The notes under the pieces are model-generated. The model searched no databases, had not been told where the DNA came from, and worked only from the letters and a program-made list of their open reading frames with translations. DNA of 64,000 nucleotides from [Streptosporangium] indianense (GTDB lineage Bacteria; Actinomycetota; Actinomycetes; Streptomycetales; Streptomycetaceae): the NCBI RefSeq assembly GCF_021474405.1, contig NZ_JAKEIO010000014.1:1-64000 (forward strand). Direction: 5' to 3'. Position 1 is the stretch's first letter. The number at the start of each line of letters is the position of its first letter. This document shows, piece by piece, positions 1-8,252 of this stretch. Made by a program: the position numbers and the translations under genes.

Positions 1-882
1 GGACGGGGTGTCGCAGAGGTGGGTGGGGTCGTAGAGGTGGGTGGGGCCCAGTTTGGCTCTGGCGTCCTTGGTGTCCTGCCAGAGGAGGGGGTTCGACGTG
101 ACGATGAGGGCTGGGCCTTCCGCGTCCCGTACGGCCTGGGTGGCGGTGGTTTGGCGGGTTTCCCTCGGGGCTACGAGGATTCTTTCCCACCTGCCCACCC
201 GATCCTGCCCGAACAGGGATGCCGTGGTCGCGGGGACGATCCCCGGCTGTGGGGAGCCGGCCGGGCTCTCCGTGGAGTCCAGGGTGCTCGTCGTGGAGTC
301 CAGGGGGCTCGCGGCGCCGGAGGGCGAGCGGCGAGGTGTCGGGACCTCGTGTTGTGCCGTCACGACCTCGTGTTGCGTCGATGGGGGGACGTGGTGCTGC
401 GCCGTGGTCGGGACCTCGTGCTGCACGGGTTCGTGTGCCTCGTACGCGGTGGCTCCCAGGGCCGGTGTGCCGGACTCCGTCTGCTCCTCCGCCGCCAGGA
501 TCTTCTCCTCGCGGCGTCTGGCCCGGACCGCCCGCCACCGGGCCAGGGTGCCCATCACGAACACCGTCAGGACGACCAGGACCATCAGCTGGCCGATGAA
601 CAGGCCCCAGAACAGGCCGTAGCCGGAGAGTTCGGCGGGGGGTGTACCGGGCCAGGCGGCGGGGATGTCGTGGGGCTTGGCGATGAGGGCGCGCATCGCG
701 AGGGGCGTGCGGGTGAAGGTGACGCCGGACGCCCAGGAGCCGTGGGCGAACCAGGAGGCGAGGCCGGTGGCCGTCCACACCAGCAGGGTCATGCCGAGGA
801 GGAACGCGAGTATGCCGACCAGCAGGCCGTCGGGGATGCCTCCCTGGCCGTCCCGCTGGGTGTGGCGGTGGTCCGGTCTCAC
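1..882 (-). CDS. VirD4-like coupling protein, 3' end outside window
   Basis: Continuous reading frame from a GTG at 882 (preceded by GGGAGGA) to the window edge, 294 codons seen. Two hydrophobic segments, about residues 20-45 and 86-112, are followed by a charged linker with a repeated QHEV motif and then a domain reading GPALIVTSNP and ARAKLGPTHLYDP. Those phrases match VirD4/TraG-type coupling ATPases, which have two N-terminal membrane helices and a cytoplasmic ATPase. Where the Walker A loop should lie (about residues 238-247) I read APRETRQTT, which lacks the GxGKT core, so ATP binding by this copy is doubtful. It starts 17 bases after the stop of the VirB4-like gene and so is the last visible gene of this operon. 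Family call is by motif memory. Confidence 0.65.
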   Translation of the reverse strand, partial: MRPDHRHTQRDGQGGIPDGLLVGILAFLLGMTLLVWTATGLASWFAHGSWASGVTFTRTPLAMRALIAKPHDIPAAWPGTPPAELSGYGLFWGLFIGQLMVLVVLTVFVMGTLARWRAVRARRREEKILAAEEQTESGTPALGATAYEAHEPVQHEVPTTAQHHVPPSTQHEVVTAQHEVPTPRRSPSGAASPLDSTTSTLDSTESPAGSPQPGIVPATTASLFGQDRVGRWERILVAPRETRQTTATQAVRDAEGPALIVTSNPLLWQDTKDARAKLGPTHLYDPTHLCDTPS

Positions 883-899
883 GTGTCCTCCCCTGCCGC

Positions 900-2309
900 C
901 TACGCCACCGTCGATTCGGAGTCGCCCAGGTGGTGCTCCACGAAGGCCGCGGCCCGTTCCTCCGCCTCGAGTTCGGCGGCGTGCAGGGCGTCGTCCGTGA
1001 GGTCGGCGGAGGCCTCGGTCATCGCGCGGTCGGTGAAGACCAGGGGGCGTTCGGTCTCGGTGACCAGGTGTTTGACGACCTGGACGTTGCCGTTGACGTC
1101 CCAGACGGCGATGCCGGGGGTGAGGGTCGGGATGATCTCCACGGCCCAGCGGGGCAGGCCGAGGACGCGGCCGGTGGCCCTTGCCTCGTCTGCTTTCTGG
1201 GCGTAGATCGTCCTGGTGGAGGCCATCTTGAGGATCGCCGCCGCTTCCTTGGCGGCCGCGCCGTCCACGACGTCGGACAGGTGGTGGACGACGGCCACGA
1301 AGGACAGGCCGAGGCGTCGGCCGAACTTCAGCAGGCGCTGGAACAGCTGGGCGACGAAGGGGCTGTTGATGATGTGCCAGGCCTCCTCGACCAGGAAGAT
1401 GCGCTTCTTCCGGTCGGGGCGGATCCAGGTGTGCTCCAGCCACACGCCGACGATCGCCATGAGGATGGGCATGGCGATGGAGTTGCGGTCGATGTGGGAC
1501 AGGTCGAAGACGATGAGGGGGGCGTCGAGGTCGATGCCCACCGTCGTCGGGCCGTCGAACATGCCGCGCAGGTCACCGTCGACGAGACGGTCCAGGACCA
1601 GGGCGACGTCGAGGCCCCAGGCCCGCACGTCGTCTATGGCGACGTTCATCGCCTCGGCCGACTCGGGTTCGGGGTGGCGCAGCTGCTCGACGATGTCGGT
1701 GAGGACGGGCTGGCGGTCGACGATGGTCTCGTTGACGTAGGCGTGGGCGACCTTGAGGGCGAAGCCGGAGCGCTCGTCCAGGCCGTGGCCCATGGCGACC
1801 TCGATGATCGTCCGGAGCAGCGCGAGCTGGCCGGTGGTGGTGATCGCGGGGTCGAGCGGGTTGAGGCGGATGCCCATGTCCAGGGCCGCCATCGGGTCCA
1901 GGCGGATGGGGGTGATGCCCAGCTCCTGCGCGATGAGGTTCCACTCGCCGACGCCGTCCTCGCCCTGGGCGTCCAGGACGACGACCTGGCGGTCGCGGAA
2001 GCGGAGCTGGCGCAGGACGTACGTCTTCTCCAGCGCCGACTTGCCGTTGCCGGACTCGCCGAGGACGAGCCAGTGGGGGGCCGGGAGCTGCTGGCCGTAG
2101 AGCTGGAAGGGGTCGTAGATGTAGCCCTTTCCGGAGTACACCTCGCGGCCGATGATGACGCCGGAGTCGCCGAGGCCGGGGGCGGCGGTCGGGAGGTAGA
2201 CCGCCTGGGCCTGGCCCGTGGACGTGCGCACCGGGAGCCTGGTCGTCTCGACCTTTCCGAAGAGGAAGGAGGTGAAGGCGTCGGTGAGGACGGACAGCGG
2301 GTCCCGCAT
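900..2309 (-). CDS. VirB4/TraC-like ATPase of a type IV secretion-like system
   Basis: 469 residues. Walker A GESGNGKS at residues 84-91 and Walker B RIFLVEEAW at 303-311, followed by a FGRRLGL segment typical of the arginine region of VirB4/TraC ATPases. VirB4 powers assembly and substrate transfer of type IV secretion channels from the inner face of the membrane. The usual VirB4 is about 800 residues with an N-terminal domain of several hundred residues. Here only the C-terminal ATPase half is present, and the 518-residue membrane protein encoded 6 bases upstream probably supplies the rest, which would make this a split VirB4. ATG start at 2309. It shares the operon with VirB6-, VirB8- and VirD4-like genes. 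Confidence 0.8.
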   Translation of the reverse strand: MRDPLSVLTDAFTSFLFGKVETTRLPVRTSTGQAQAVYLPTAAPGLGDSGVIIGREVYSGKGYIYDPFQLYGQQLPAPHWLVLGESGNGKSALEKTYVLRQLRFRDRQVVVLDAQGEDGVGEWNLIAQELGITPIRLDPMAALDMGIRLNPLDPAITTTGQLALLRTIIEVAMGHGLDERSGFALKVAHAYVNETIVDRQPVLTDIVEQLRHPEPESAEAMNVAIDDVRAWGLDVALVLDRLVDGDLRGMFDGPTTVGIDLDAPLIVFDLSHIDRNSIAMPILMAIVGVWLEHTWIRPDRKKRIFLVEEAWHIINSPFVAQLFQRLLKFGRRLGLSFVAVVHHLSDVVDGAAAKEAAAILKMASTRTIYAQKADEARATGRVLGLPRWAVEIIPTLTPGIAVWDVNGNVQVVKHLVTETERPLVFTDRAMTEASADLTDDALHAAELEAEERAAAFVEHHLGDSESTVA

Positions 2310-2315
2310 CAGGTC

Positions 2316-3872
2316 CTACCTCCGAATGCCGGTGGCGAAGGGAAGGGTGTTCACGAAGGCGCGGTGGTGCTCGCGGTCGCACCATTCCAGCTTGAGGTAC
2401 GACTTTCCGGCCGAGGCCCTTATCGTCCGCTTGTCGCGGGCGAGGGCGTCGGGGGAGCGGGAGCTGACGGTGATGTAGCCGACGAGGTTGACGCCGGCGG
2501 CGCCGCTGGCGAGGTCCTCGCCGCGCTGGTCGAGCCGGGAGTGCGCGGCGACGTCGCGCGGGTCGACGGTGCGGTTCATCTTGGCGGCGCGGGACGCCTC
2601 GGCCTCGTCGTTGGTCTTCTCGGTGAGCATGCGCTCGATGGCGACCTCGGTGGGTTCGAGGTCCATGGTGACGGCGACCGTGCGGATGACGTCCGGGGTG
2701 TGGACGAGCAGCGGGGCGAGGAAGTTGACGCCGACGGGGGTCATCGGCCACTCCTTCACCCAGGCGGTGGCGTGGCACCAGGGGGCGCGGGTGGAGGACT
2801 CACGGGTCTTGGCCTGGAGGTAGGTGGGCTCCACGGCGTCCAGCTCGGCCGGCCAGGCATTGCGTTTCGTCATCGCCTGGATGTGGTCGATGGGGTGGTC
2901 CGGGTCGTACATGGAGTGGATCAGCGAGGACAGCCGCCCCTGGCCGAGGGGCTGGCGGACGCGGATGTCGGCCTCCTGGAGGCGCGAGCAGATGTCGGTG
3001 AGCTCGCGGGCCATGACGACGGCGAGTCCGGCGTCCCGGTCGACCTTGCCACCGTGGGCGCGGGCGGCCCGGGCCATGGCGTTGGCCTCGGCGGCGAGGT
3101 CGCGGGTGTAGTGCATGCAGGCGACCAGGTAGGCGCGGTGCTGCTCGCTGCTGGTGGACACCATCGACTGGAGCTGGTCGTAGGACTCCTGGAGCCACGG
3201 CAGGGCCTTGTCGTCGCCGCGGACGGCGACGTCCTTGGCGTGGGCGTCGGGGTCGGCCGGGAGGGTGCGGGCCAGCATCTGCAGGCGGGTGACGAAGCCG
3301 TCGCCGTTGGCCACGTGCTTGAGCAGGGTGCCGAAGCGGTCGACGAGGGCTTCCTGGTCCTCGCTGTCGCGCAGGCCGACGCCGGGGCCCTCGATCTCGA
3401 TGGCGGCGGTGACGGTCTTGCGGTCGGCGTGCAGGAGCACGGCGATCTCGTCGGGGCCGAAGGGGGCGGCCAGCCAGGTGATGCGGCCGATGCCCGGGGG
3501 CGGGCCGACCTCGATCTCCTTGCCGTCCAGCCGGGTGCCGGCCTCGATGGCGGTGGAGCGGTAGGTGGTGCCCTGCTTGAGGGTCCGCTTGTAGCTGCGG
3601 TTGATCTCGAACCACTTGTAGAAGGTGCGGTGCTTGTACGGCACGTACACCGCGGCCAGCGCCAGCATCGGGAACCCGGCGAGCAGCACGATGCGCAGCG
3701 ACAGGACCGGGACGAGGAGCCCGCACATCATGCCGAGGAACGCGCCCACGACGATCAGGGCGATCTCGCCGGTCTCGCGGTTGCGGCCGATGATCGCGTT
3801 CGGCCGGGCGCGGCCGATCAGATATGTCCGGCGGGGCGTGACCGGATGGGACACGTGGGACTCGGTCGTCAA
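2316..3872 (-). CDS. SCO6880-family membrane protein, probable N-terminal partner of the VirB4-like ATPase
   Basis: 518 residues with two adjacent transmembrane helices near residues 38-80 and a large soluble remainder. It resembles the actinobacterial family named after SCO6880, found next to VirB4-type ATPases. I infer that it supplies the missing N-terminal half of VirB4. The start is a TTG at 3872. GGGAGGTG lies about 8 bases upstream, and an in-frame TGA just before it excludes earlier starts. The TTG overlaps the TGA of the preceding gene as TTGA (3869-3872), so the two genes are translationally coupled. The C-terminal part carries a DPRDVAAHSRLDQRGEDLA stretch of unknown role. Confidence 0.75.
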   Translation of the reverse strand: MTTESHVSHPVTPRRTYLIGRARPNAIIGRNRETGEIALIVVGAFLGMMCGLLVPVLSLRIVLLAGFPMLALAAVYVPYKHRTFYKWFEINRSYKRTLKQGTTYRSTAIEAGTRLDGKEIEVGPPPGIGRITWLAAPFGPDEIAVLLHADRKTVTAAIEIEGPGVGLRDSEDQEALVDRFGTLLKHVANGDGFVTRLQMLARTLPADPDAHAKDVAVRGDDKALPWLQESYDQLQSMVSTSSEQHRAYLVACMHYTRDLAAEANAMARAARAHGGKVDRDAGLAVVMARELTDICSRLQEADIRVRQPLGQGRLSSLIHSMYDPDHPIDHIQAMTKRNAWPAELDAVEPTYLQAKTRESSTRAPWCHATAWVKEWPMTPVGVNFLAPLLVHTPDVIRTVAVTMDLEPTEVAIERMLTEKTNDEAEASRAAKMNRTVDPRDVAAHSRLDQRGEDLASGAAGVNLVGYITVSSRSPDALARDKRTIRASAGKSYLKLEWCDREHHRAFVNTLPFATGIRR

Positions 3873-5194
3873 CGCCCTTCACCTCCCGTGCGGTTGGTAC
3901 TGCTGTTGCGGGTGTTGCTGGCGTGGGGAGTGTTGACGGGGCTGCTCGAACGGGGTGCGGGCGCGGCGGAGGGGACAGATCCGCCGCCGTTCGAGGTGCG
4001 CGCACTGTGCGCGGCGACTCCACTGGAGGCGGGGTTGCTGGGGCGGGGGGCGGAGGACTGGCTGCCTCCGCCGTTGTTGCCGGCGCGGGTGCTGTGGGTC
4101 TTGATGCCCTGCGCGACCAGGGTGGCCGGGGAGCTGATGACCGCGGCGGCCTTGCTCTCGGCGCCCTGCATGAGGCGGTTGTTGCGGGAGCCGGCGATCT
4201 CGTCGCCGAAGCCGGGGACGAAGCGGTAGATCATCGCGCTGGCGAAGATGGCGAGCAGGATGATGGCGAGGCCGGAGACGACGGCGGAGAAGGCGTTCGG
4301 GCCGTCGTCGGCGGAGAGTGCGCCGGCGAGGCCGAGGACGATGACTATGACCGGCTTGATGAGGATGACCGCGATCATGATGCCGGCCCAGCGGCGGACG
4401 TGGCCCCACAGGTTCTTGTCGACGAGGCCGGCGTAGACGACGGTGCCGAGGAGGGCGCCGACGTAGAGGAGCGCGGCCCTGATGACGAGCTCCAGCCAGA
4501 GGACTCCGGCGGCGAGGATGCTGACCAGGGAGACGACGATCAGCATGATCGGGCCGCCGCCGATGTCTTCGCCCTTCTTGAGGGCTTCGGAGAAGGTGCC
4601 GAAGAAAGCGTCGGTCTGGTCGCCGGTGGCTTTGGCGAGGACTTCGGTGATGCCGTCGGTGGCGGAGACGACGGTGTAGAGGATGAGGGGGGTGAAGGCG
4701 GAGGCCAGCACCGTGAGCCACAGGAAGCCGATGGCTTCGGAGAGGGCGGTGGTCAGGGGGACGCCGCGGACGGCTCGCTTGGCGACGGCCAGGAGCCAGA
4801 GCAGCAGCGTGAGGATCGTCGAGGCGGCGAAGACGACGGCGTACTGCTGGAGGAACTTGGGGTTGGTGAAGTCGACGTTGGCGGTCTCCTTCACGGCGTC
4901 GCTGAGCTTGTCGACGGTCCAGGAGGCGGCGTCGGCGCAGCCCTTGGCGAGGGAGGAGAGGGGGTCGAGGGTGGAGGTGGGGTCGAGCCGGGAGGTACCA
5001 CTGCCGGTGTCGCTGCCGGTGTCGCCTTCGCAGATCTCCAGGGCCCGGCCGGAGAGCAGGGAGCAGTTGTCGTTGCTGGGGCTGGGCGAGGGCGTGGGAG
5101 CGGCTGCCGCCCGGGTGGCGAACAGGACCAGGGCGGTCTGCACGGCGGTGAGGGTTGCGGCGACCTTGGCTGCGTGGCGCGGGCTACCGGGCAT
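3869..5194 (-). CDS. polytopic membrane protein, VirB6/TrbL-like
   Basis: 441 residues. An N-terminal signal-like segment (residues 10-33) is followed by a Pro/Ser-rich linker with two cysteines (NDNCSLLSGRALEIC), then about six hydrophobic helices between residues 110 and 330. The last 110 residues are a low-complexity, Ser/Asn/Arg-rich tail. Topology and operon position fit the VirB6/TrbL channel component of type IV secretion systems, but sequence in this family is poorly conserved, so the assignment is by context. It overlaps the upstream gene by 11 bases and the downstream one by 4. Confidence 0.65.
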   Translation of the reverse strand: MPGSPRHAAKVAATLTAVQTALVLFATRAAAAPTPSPSPSNDNCSLLSGRALEICEGDTGSDTGSGTSRLDPTSTLDPLSSLAKGCADAASWTVDKLSDAVKETANVDFTNPKFLQQYAVVFAASTILTLLLWLLAVAKRAVRGVPLTTALSEAIGFLWLTVLASAFTPLILYTVVSATDGITEVLAKATGDQTDAFFGTFSEALKKGEDIGGGPIMLIVVSLVSILAAGVLWLELVIRAALLYVGALLGTVVYAGLVDKNLWGHVRRWAGIMIAVILIKPVIVIVLGLAGALSADDGPNAFSAVVSGLAIILLAIFASAMIYRFVPGFGDEIAGSRNNRLMQGAESKAAAVISSPATLVAQGIKTHSTRAGNNGGGSQSSAPRPSNPASSGVAAHSARTSNGGGSVPSAAPAPRSSSPVNTPHASNTRNSSTNRTGGEGR

Positions 5195-6011
5195 ACGTGA
5201 ACCCTCCGAACTCCTCGACGGCCTTCGAGATGGCGTCCGACGTCGACACCCTGTTGTCGCCGTTGACCGGCGCGGGGCCTTCCTTCTGGGAGAAGCTGTC
5301 GACCTTCCAGTCGCCGTCGGTCCAGCGCAGCCGGAGGGTCATGGTGAACCAGTCGTTGGCGACGGGGTTCTGTGAGCTCACCCCGGTCATCCCGAACACG
5401 CCGGTGCACCAGACCTCGACCGTGGCGGTGCTGCCCGAGAAGTCGGTGACCTTGGTGCCGACCGGCATCGTGCGGGAGACGTAGGTGCTGCCCTTGGGCG
5501 CGTCGCCGTTCGCGTCGAGGCCGACCTTCTCCAGGAACGCCTTGCTGTAGACCCGGTCGAGGTTTCTCTCCAGCTCGGAGGCCTTGTCGGCGTCGAACAC
5601 CTGACGGACGATCCCGGGGCGCCGCGCCGGCTTGAGGATGTCGGCGGAGACCAGCGCGACGGCATAGTTCGCCGCGGCGCTCTCCGCTCCCTCCTGGTCC
5701 TGGGCGAAGCCCGAGGGGATGCCCGTCGCGGACTTGGACTTGACGGGGCGTTGGCCGGACGGGGCCGTCGCGGATGCGTCCGGTGTGCCGGAGGAGCCGT
5801 CCGCCGAGGAGGACGAGTCGCCGTCCCCCCGGTTGGCGAAAGCGATCGCTGCGATCAGGAGGACCACCACGCCGACCACCGTGACCAGGCTGCGGGACGA
5901 GGTGCGGCGGCGGGGGTCGCCGAAGGCGTCGCCGGGGTCGGGCAGGCGGGTGCGGGTCTGGCCCGTGCCGGCGTAACCGCCGGAGGACTCGTGGTCGTCA
6001 CCGAGACTCAT
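5184..6011 (-). CDS. VirB8/TcpC-like conjugal transfer protein
   Basis: 275 residues: a cytoplasmic Gly/Arg-rich N-terminus, one transmembrane helix at about residues 40-58, a Ser/Gly/Asp-rich linker and a soluble C-terminal domain of about 170 residues. This is the layout of Gram-positive VirB8/TcpC proteins, whose NTF2-like outer domain helps build the secretion channel. No catalytic motif is seen or expected. The ATG at 6011 overlaps the TGA of the microprotein gene upstream (ATGA). The gene runs 11 bases into the next, so expression is likely coupled through the operon. Confidence 0.6.
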   Translation of the reverse strand: MSLGDDHESSGGYAGTGQTRTRLPDPGDAFGDPRRRTSSRSLVTVVGVVVLLIAAIAFANRGDGDSSSSADGSSGTPDASATAPSGQRPVKSKSATGIPSGFAQDQEGAESAAANYAVALVSADILKPARRPGIVRQVFDADKASELERNLDRVYSKAFLEKVGLDANGDAPKGSTYVSRTMPVGTKVTDFSGSTATVEVWCTGVFGMTGVSSQNPVANDWFTMTLRLRWTDGDWKVDSFSQKEGPAPVNGDNRVSTSDAISKAVEEFGGFTYAR

Positions 6012-6130
6012 GCCGCGTACGCCCCCTCGACGTCGTGCGGAAACACTTCGTACCGGTCGTACTTCTCATACTCCTCGTACGACGGTAGCCGCGCTGGTTC
6101 CCGCGCGGGCGCGGTGTGGTGACTCGACAT
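6008..6130 (-). CDS. 40-residue Tyr/Glu-rich microprotein in the secretion operon
   Basis: An ATG at 6130 opens a 40-codon frame ending in TGA at 6008-6010, which overlaps the ATG of the VirB8-like gene (ATGA). This is the coupling style used throughout the operon and the main reason to believe it is real. The middle reads LPSYEEYEKYDRYEVF: acidic, with five tyrosines (one more near the C-terminus), no signal peptide and no hydrophobic helix. The ribosome site is weak (GAGG about 13 bases upstream). I recognise no family. It could be a regulatory or scaffold peptide, or simply a coupling leader for the VirB8-like gene. Confidence 0.55.
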   Translation of the reverse strand: MSSHHTAPAREPARLPSYEEYEKYDRYEVFPHDVEGAYAA

Positions 6131-6228
6131 CAGGGAAACGCAACCTCAGCCGGTGGGCGCGACGGGCGGGTGGGATGGAGGGGAGGGGGAGCGGACCGGG
6201 CGTCCCGGCGGGCGTACGGGTGCCCGGG

Positions 6229-6537
6229 TTACACGGCCATGCCGTACACGATCGTGAAGAGGGTGCCCAGGGAGCCGATGATGAAGACTCCTGTGAGGCC
6301 GGCGATGATGAGGCCCTTGCCCTGTTCCGCGCTGAAGGTGTCGCGCAGGGCGGTGGCTCCGATGCGCTGCTTGGCGGCGCCCCAGATCGCGATGCCGAGG
6401 CAGAGCAGGATGGCCACCGCCATCACGACCTCGATCATCACCTTCGCCTCGTTGCCCAGGCTGCCGAAGGGGCCCCAGTCCGGAGCGATCCCGCCGATGA
6501 TGGTGTTGATGTCTCCCTTGTCGGCCGCAAAGAGCAT
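6229..6537 (-). CDS. small two-helix membrane protein, VirB2 pilin-like by context
   Basis: 102 residues from an ATG at 6537, preceded by GGGGCGGTG at good spacing. A longer version starts at 6570 but has AGAGG directly abutting its ATG, so I prefer the shorter one. Two hydrophobic helices (about residues 33-52 and 76-98) are separated by a short polar loop, the size and topology of TrbC/VirB2 pilin subunits. It begins the operon encoding VirB8-, VirB6-, VirB4- and VirD4-like proteins. Small membrane proteins are hard to assign from sequence alone, so the pilin role is inference from topology and position. Confidence 0.6.
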   Translation of the reverse strand: MLFAADKGDINTIIGGIAPDWGPFGSLGNEAKVMIEVVMAVAILLCLGIAIWGAAKQRIGATALRDTFSAEQGKGLIIAGLTGVFIIGSLGTLFTIVYGMAV

Positions 6538-7250
6538 GTATGTCACCGCCCCTGTTGGGTAGTTCCGCATCCTCTGCGGTCGTGCAGAGGTCAGGCCTCA
6601 TTCTCGCCGACAATGATGCTGTCGGATGTCGACTTGGCGTCATTGATTGGCGGGTTTCGTACGAATACCTTGCCACCGTTCCGCTCCGGCCCCTAGGGGA
6701 GGTGACGGGCGGTGCGCGAAGGGTCGTATGGTCACTCTGTGTATCACGGGAGGTCACGCCGGGCAATGAGGCCTGAGCGGAACCTGGTGTGTGGTTCCGT
6801 CGTTGTGCCTTCTTGCGGCCTTTCCCACCTTTGGGGGCTGTTTCTGACGGCTGGTCGGGTGAGTGGTCGCGCCGGTGTTCTCCGGGTGAAGGCTACCCGG
6901 CGCGGCGAAGGGGCTGCGGCTGGGATGCCGCGGCCCCTTCGTTTCCCCGCCGTCCCGGACCCCCACGGCACCGGGCGGCGCCCTTCGGTGACGGACTGTC
7001 ACCGCGGGAAGCGCGTCAGCCGGTGAAGGCCCCGATTCCCTTCGGGGGCGTCCAGTGCGGTGGGGGCCGTCGTAGCCCGTCCGGGCGGGGCTCCCGTGCG
7101 CCGGGCCGGGCCCGGCGTGCTTCCGTCGTGCCGGTCGTGCCGTGGCCGTCGCTCCGTGCGCCCCGACTCTCTTCTTCGTGATCATTCCCGGGCGGGGCGG
7201 CCGCCTCTACACTGACCGACGGACTCCTGGGCGGCGAGGGGCGGTTGACG
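6538..7250. other. long divergent intergenic region, no gene recognised
   Basis: About 700 bases separate the secretion operon from the divergent murein hydrolase gene. Open frames here look like random high-GC reading. Visible structure is a short hairpin (CCGGGT/ACCCGG, around 6883-6901) and a longer terminator-like hairpin just after it. This is large for Streptomyces and could hold a small RNA or a long regulated leader. I recognise no known riboswitch. Confidence 0.5.
6906..6941 (+). terminator. terminator-like hairpin
   Basis: A 15-base stem with one mismatch (CGAAGGGGCTGCGGC against GCCGCGGCCCCTTCG), loop TGGGAT, followed by TTTCC. It lies 310 bases before the murein hydrolase start, inside the divergent region, so it could end a small RNA or act as an attenuator of the hydrolase transcript. 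Confidence 0.5.
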
Positions 7251-8252
7251 GTGCGTAAGGCATGGATCGTGGCGAGTGTTGCGATCAGTTCCGCGCTGGC
7301 CTTCGTGATGCTGCTCGTCGTCGGGGTCTATCTCGTCGCCGGGAACCTGGTCAACGGCGTGGGAGGCGGGGCGAAATCGCTGGCCAAGGGGTCGGTGCCG
7401 GCGGCGTACGCGGCCCTCGTGGCGAAGTGGGGCAACCTCTGCCCCGCCATCAGCCCGGCCCTGCTCGCCGCCCAGCTCTACCAGGAGAGCGGCTTCAACC
7501 CCAGAGCCCAGAGCCAGGCCGCGGCGCAGGGCATAGCGCAGTTCATCCCCGGCACCTGGGCCAGCCACGGCATCGACGGTGACGGCGACGGCGACCGTGA
7601 CGTGTGGGATCCGAAGGACGCGATCCCCTCGGCCGCCTCCTACGACTGTGAACTCGCTTCCTACGTCAAGAAGGTTGGCGGGAATCCGACCGCGAACATG
7701 CTGGCCGCCTACAACGCCGGGGCGTACGCGGTGATCAAGTACGGGGGAGTGCCGCCGTACAGCGAGACCCGCAACTACGTGAAGCGGATCACGACGCTCT
7801 CGGAGAGCTTCGAGGCACCGGTCGGGCGGGTCGATCCCTCCGAGCAGGCCGCCGCCGCGATCGAGTACGCGCAGAAGAAGCTCGGCACGCCCTATCTGTG
7901 GGGCGGCACCGGCACCGCTGAACAGGGCGGACGCTTCGACTGCTCGGGACTCACCCAGGCCGCCTACGAGGCCGTGGGCATCAAGCTTCCGCGTGTGGCC
8001 AACGACCAGTACAACGCCGGTCCGCACCCTGCGCGGGACGAACTGCTCCCCGGTGATCTGGTGTTCTTCTCGGACGACCTCTCCAATTCCCGTGCCATCC
8101 GGCATGTCGGCATTTACGTCGGCGGCGGGTACATGATCGACGCGCCCCGGACCGGTGCCGTCATCCGATTCGACCCGATCGACACGCCCGACTACTTCGG
8201 AGCCACGCGTGTCACCGAAGATGGCGCGAAAGCACTGCCCACGACGGTGTGA
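7251..8252 (+). CDS. secreted bifunctional lytic transglycosylase / NlpC-P60 endopeptidase (VirB1-like)
   Basis: About 333 residues from GTG 7251 (GAGGGG about 9 bases upstream; a TTG at 7245 is the alternative). An N-terminal hydrophobic signal/anchor segment is followed by an SLT-type transglycosylase domain (QLYQESGFNP, with the catalytic Glu, then AQGIAQFIPGTW). The C-terminal NlpC/P60 peptidase domain keeps the catalytic Cys in FDCSGL and His in RHVGIYVGG. Together they cut glycan strands and stem peptides of the wall. Divergent from the type IV secretion-like operon, it is the natural candidate for opening the wall for that channel, as VirB1-type enzymes do. No other gene is joined to it. 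Confidence 0.9.
   Translation: MRKAWIVASVAISSALAFVMLLVVGVYLVAGNLVNGVGGGAKSLAKGSVPAAYAALVAKWGNLCPAISPALLAAQLYQESGFNPRAQSQAAAQGIAQFIPGTWASHGIDGDGDGDRDVWDPKDAIPSAASYDCELASYVKKVGGNPTANMLAAYNAGAYAVIKYGGVPPYSETRNYVKRITTLSESFEAPVGRVDPSEQAAAAIEYAQKKLGTPYLWGGTGTAEQGGRFDCSGLTQAAYEAVGIKLPRVANDQYNAGPHPARDELLPGDLVFFSDDLSNSRAIRHVGIYVGGGYMIDAPRTGAVIRFDPIDTPDYFGATRVTEDGAKALPTTV

Noticed and set aside
930..4229. Long plus-strand open frame antisense to the VirB4-like genes
   Set aside because: Pure GC-skew shadow: Gly/Asp/Val-rich composition, no domain, and the minus strand holds well-supported genes.
6700..7000. c-di-AMP (ydaO) riboswitch before the murein hydrolase
   Set aside because: A CCGGGTGAA hairpin recalls part of the motif, but I do not see the other conserved blocks, so I do not call it.
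1..8252. Integrated conjugative element
   Set aside because: No integrase, relaxase, FtsK-like TraB, rep gene, tRNA or att repeats in view, and base composition does not change.
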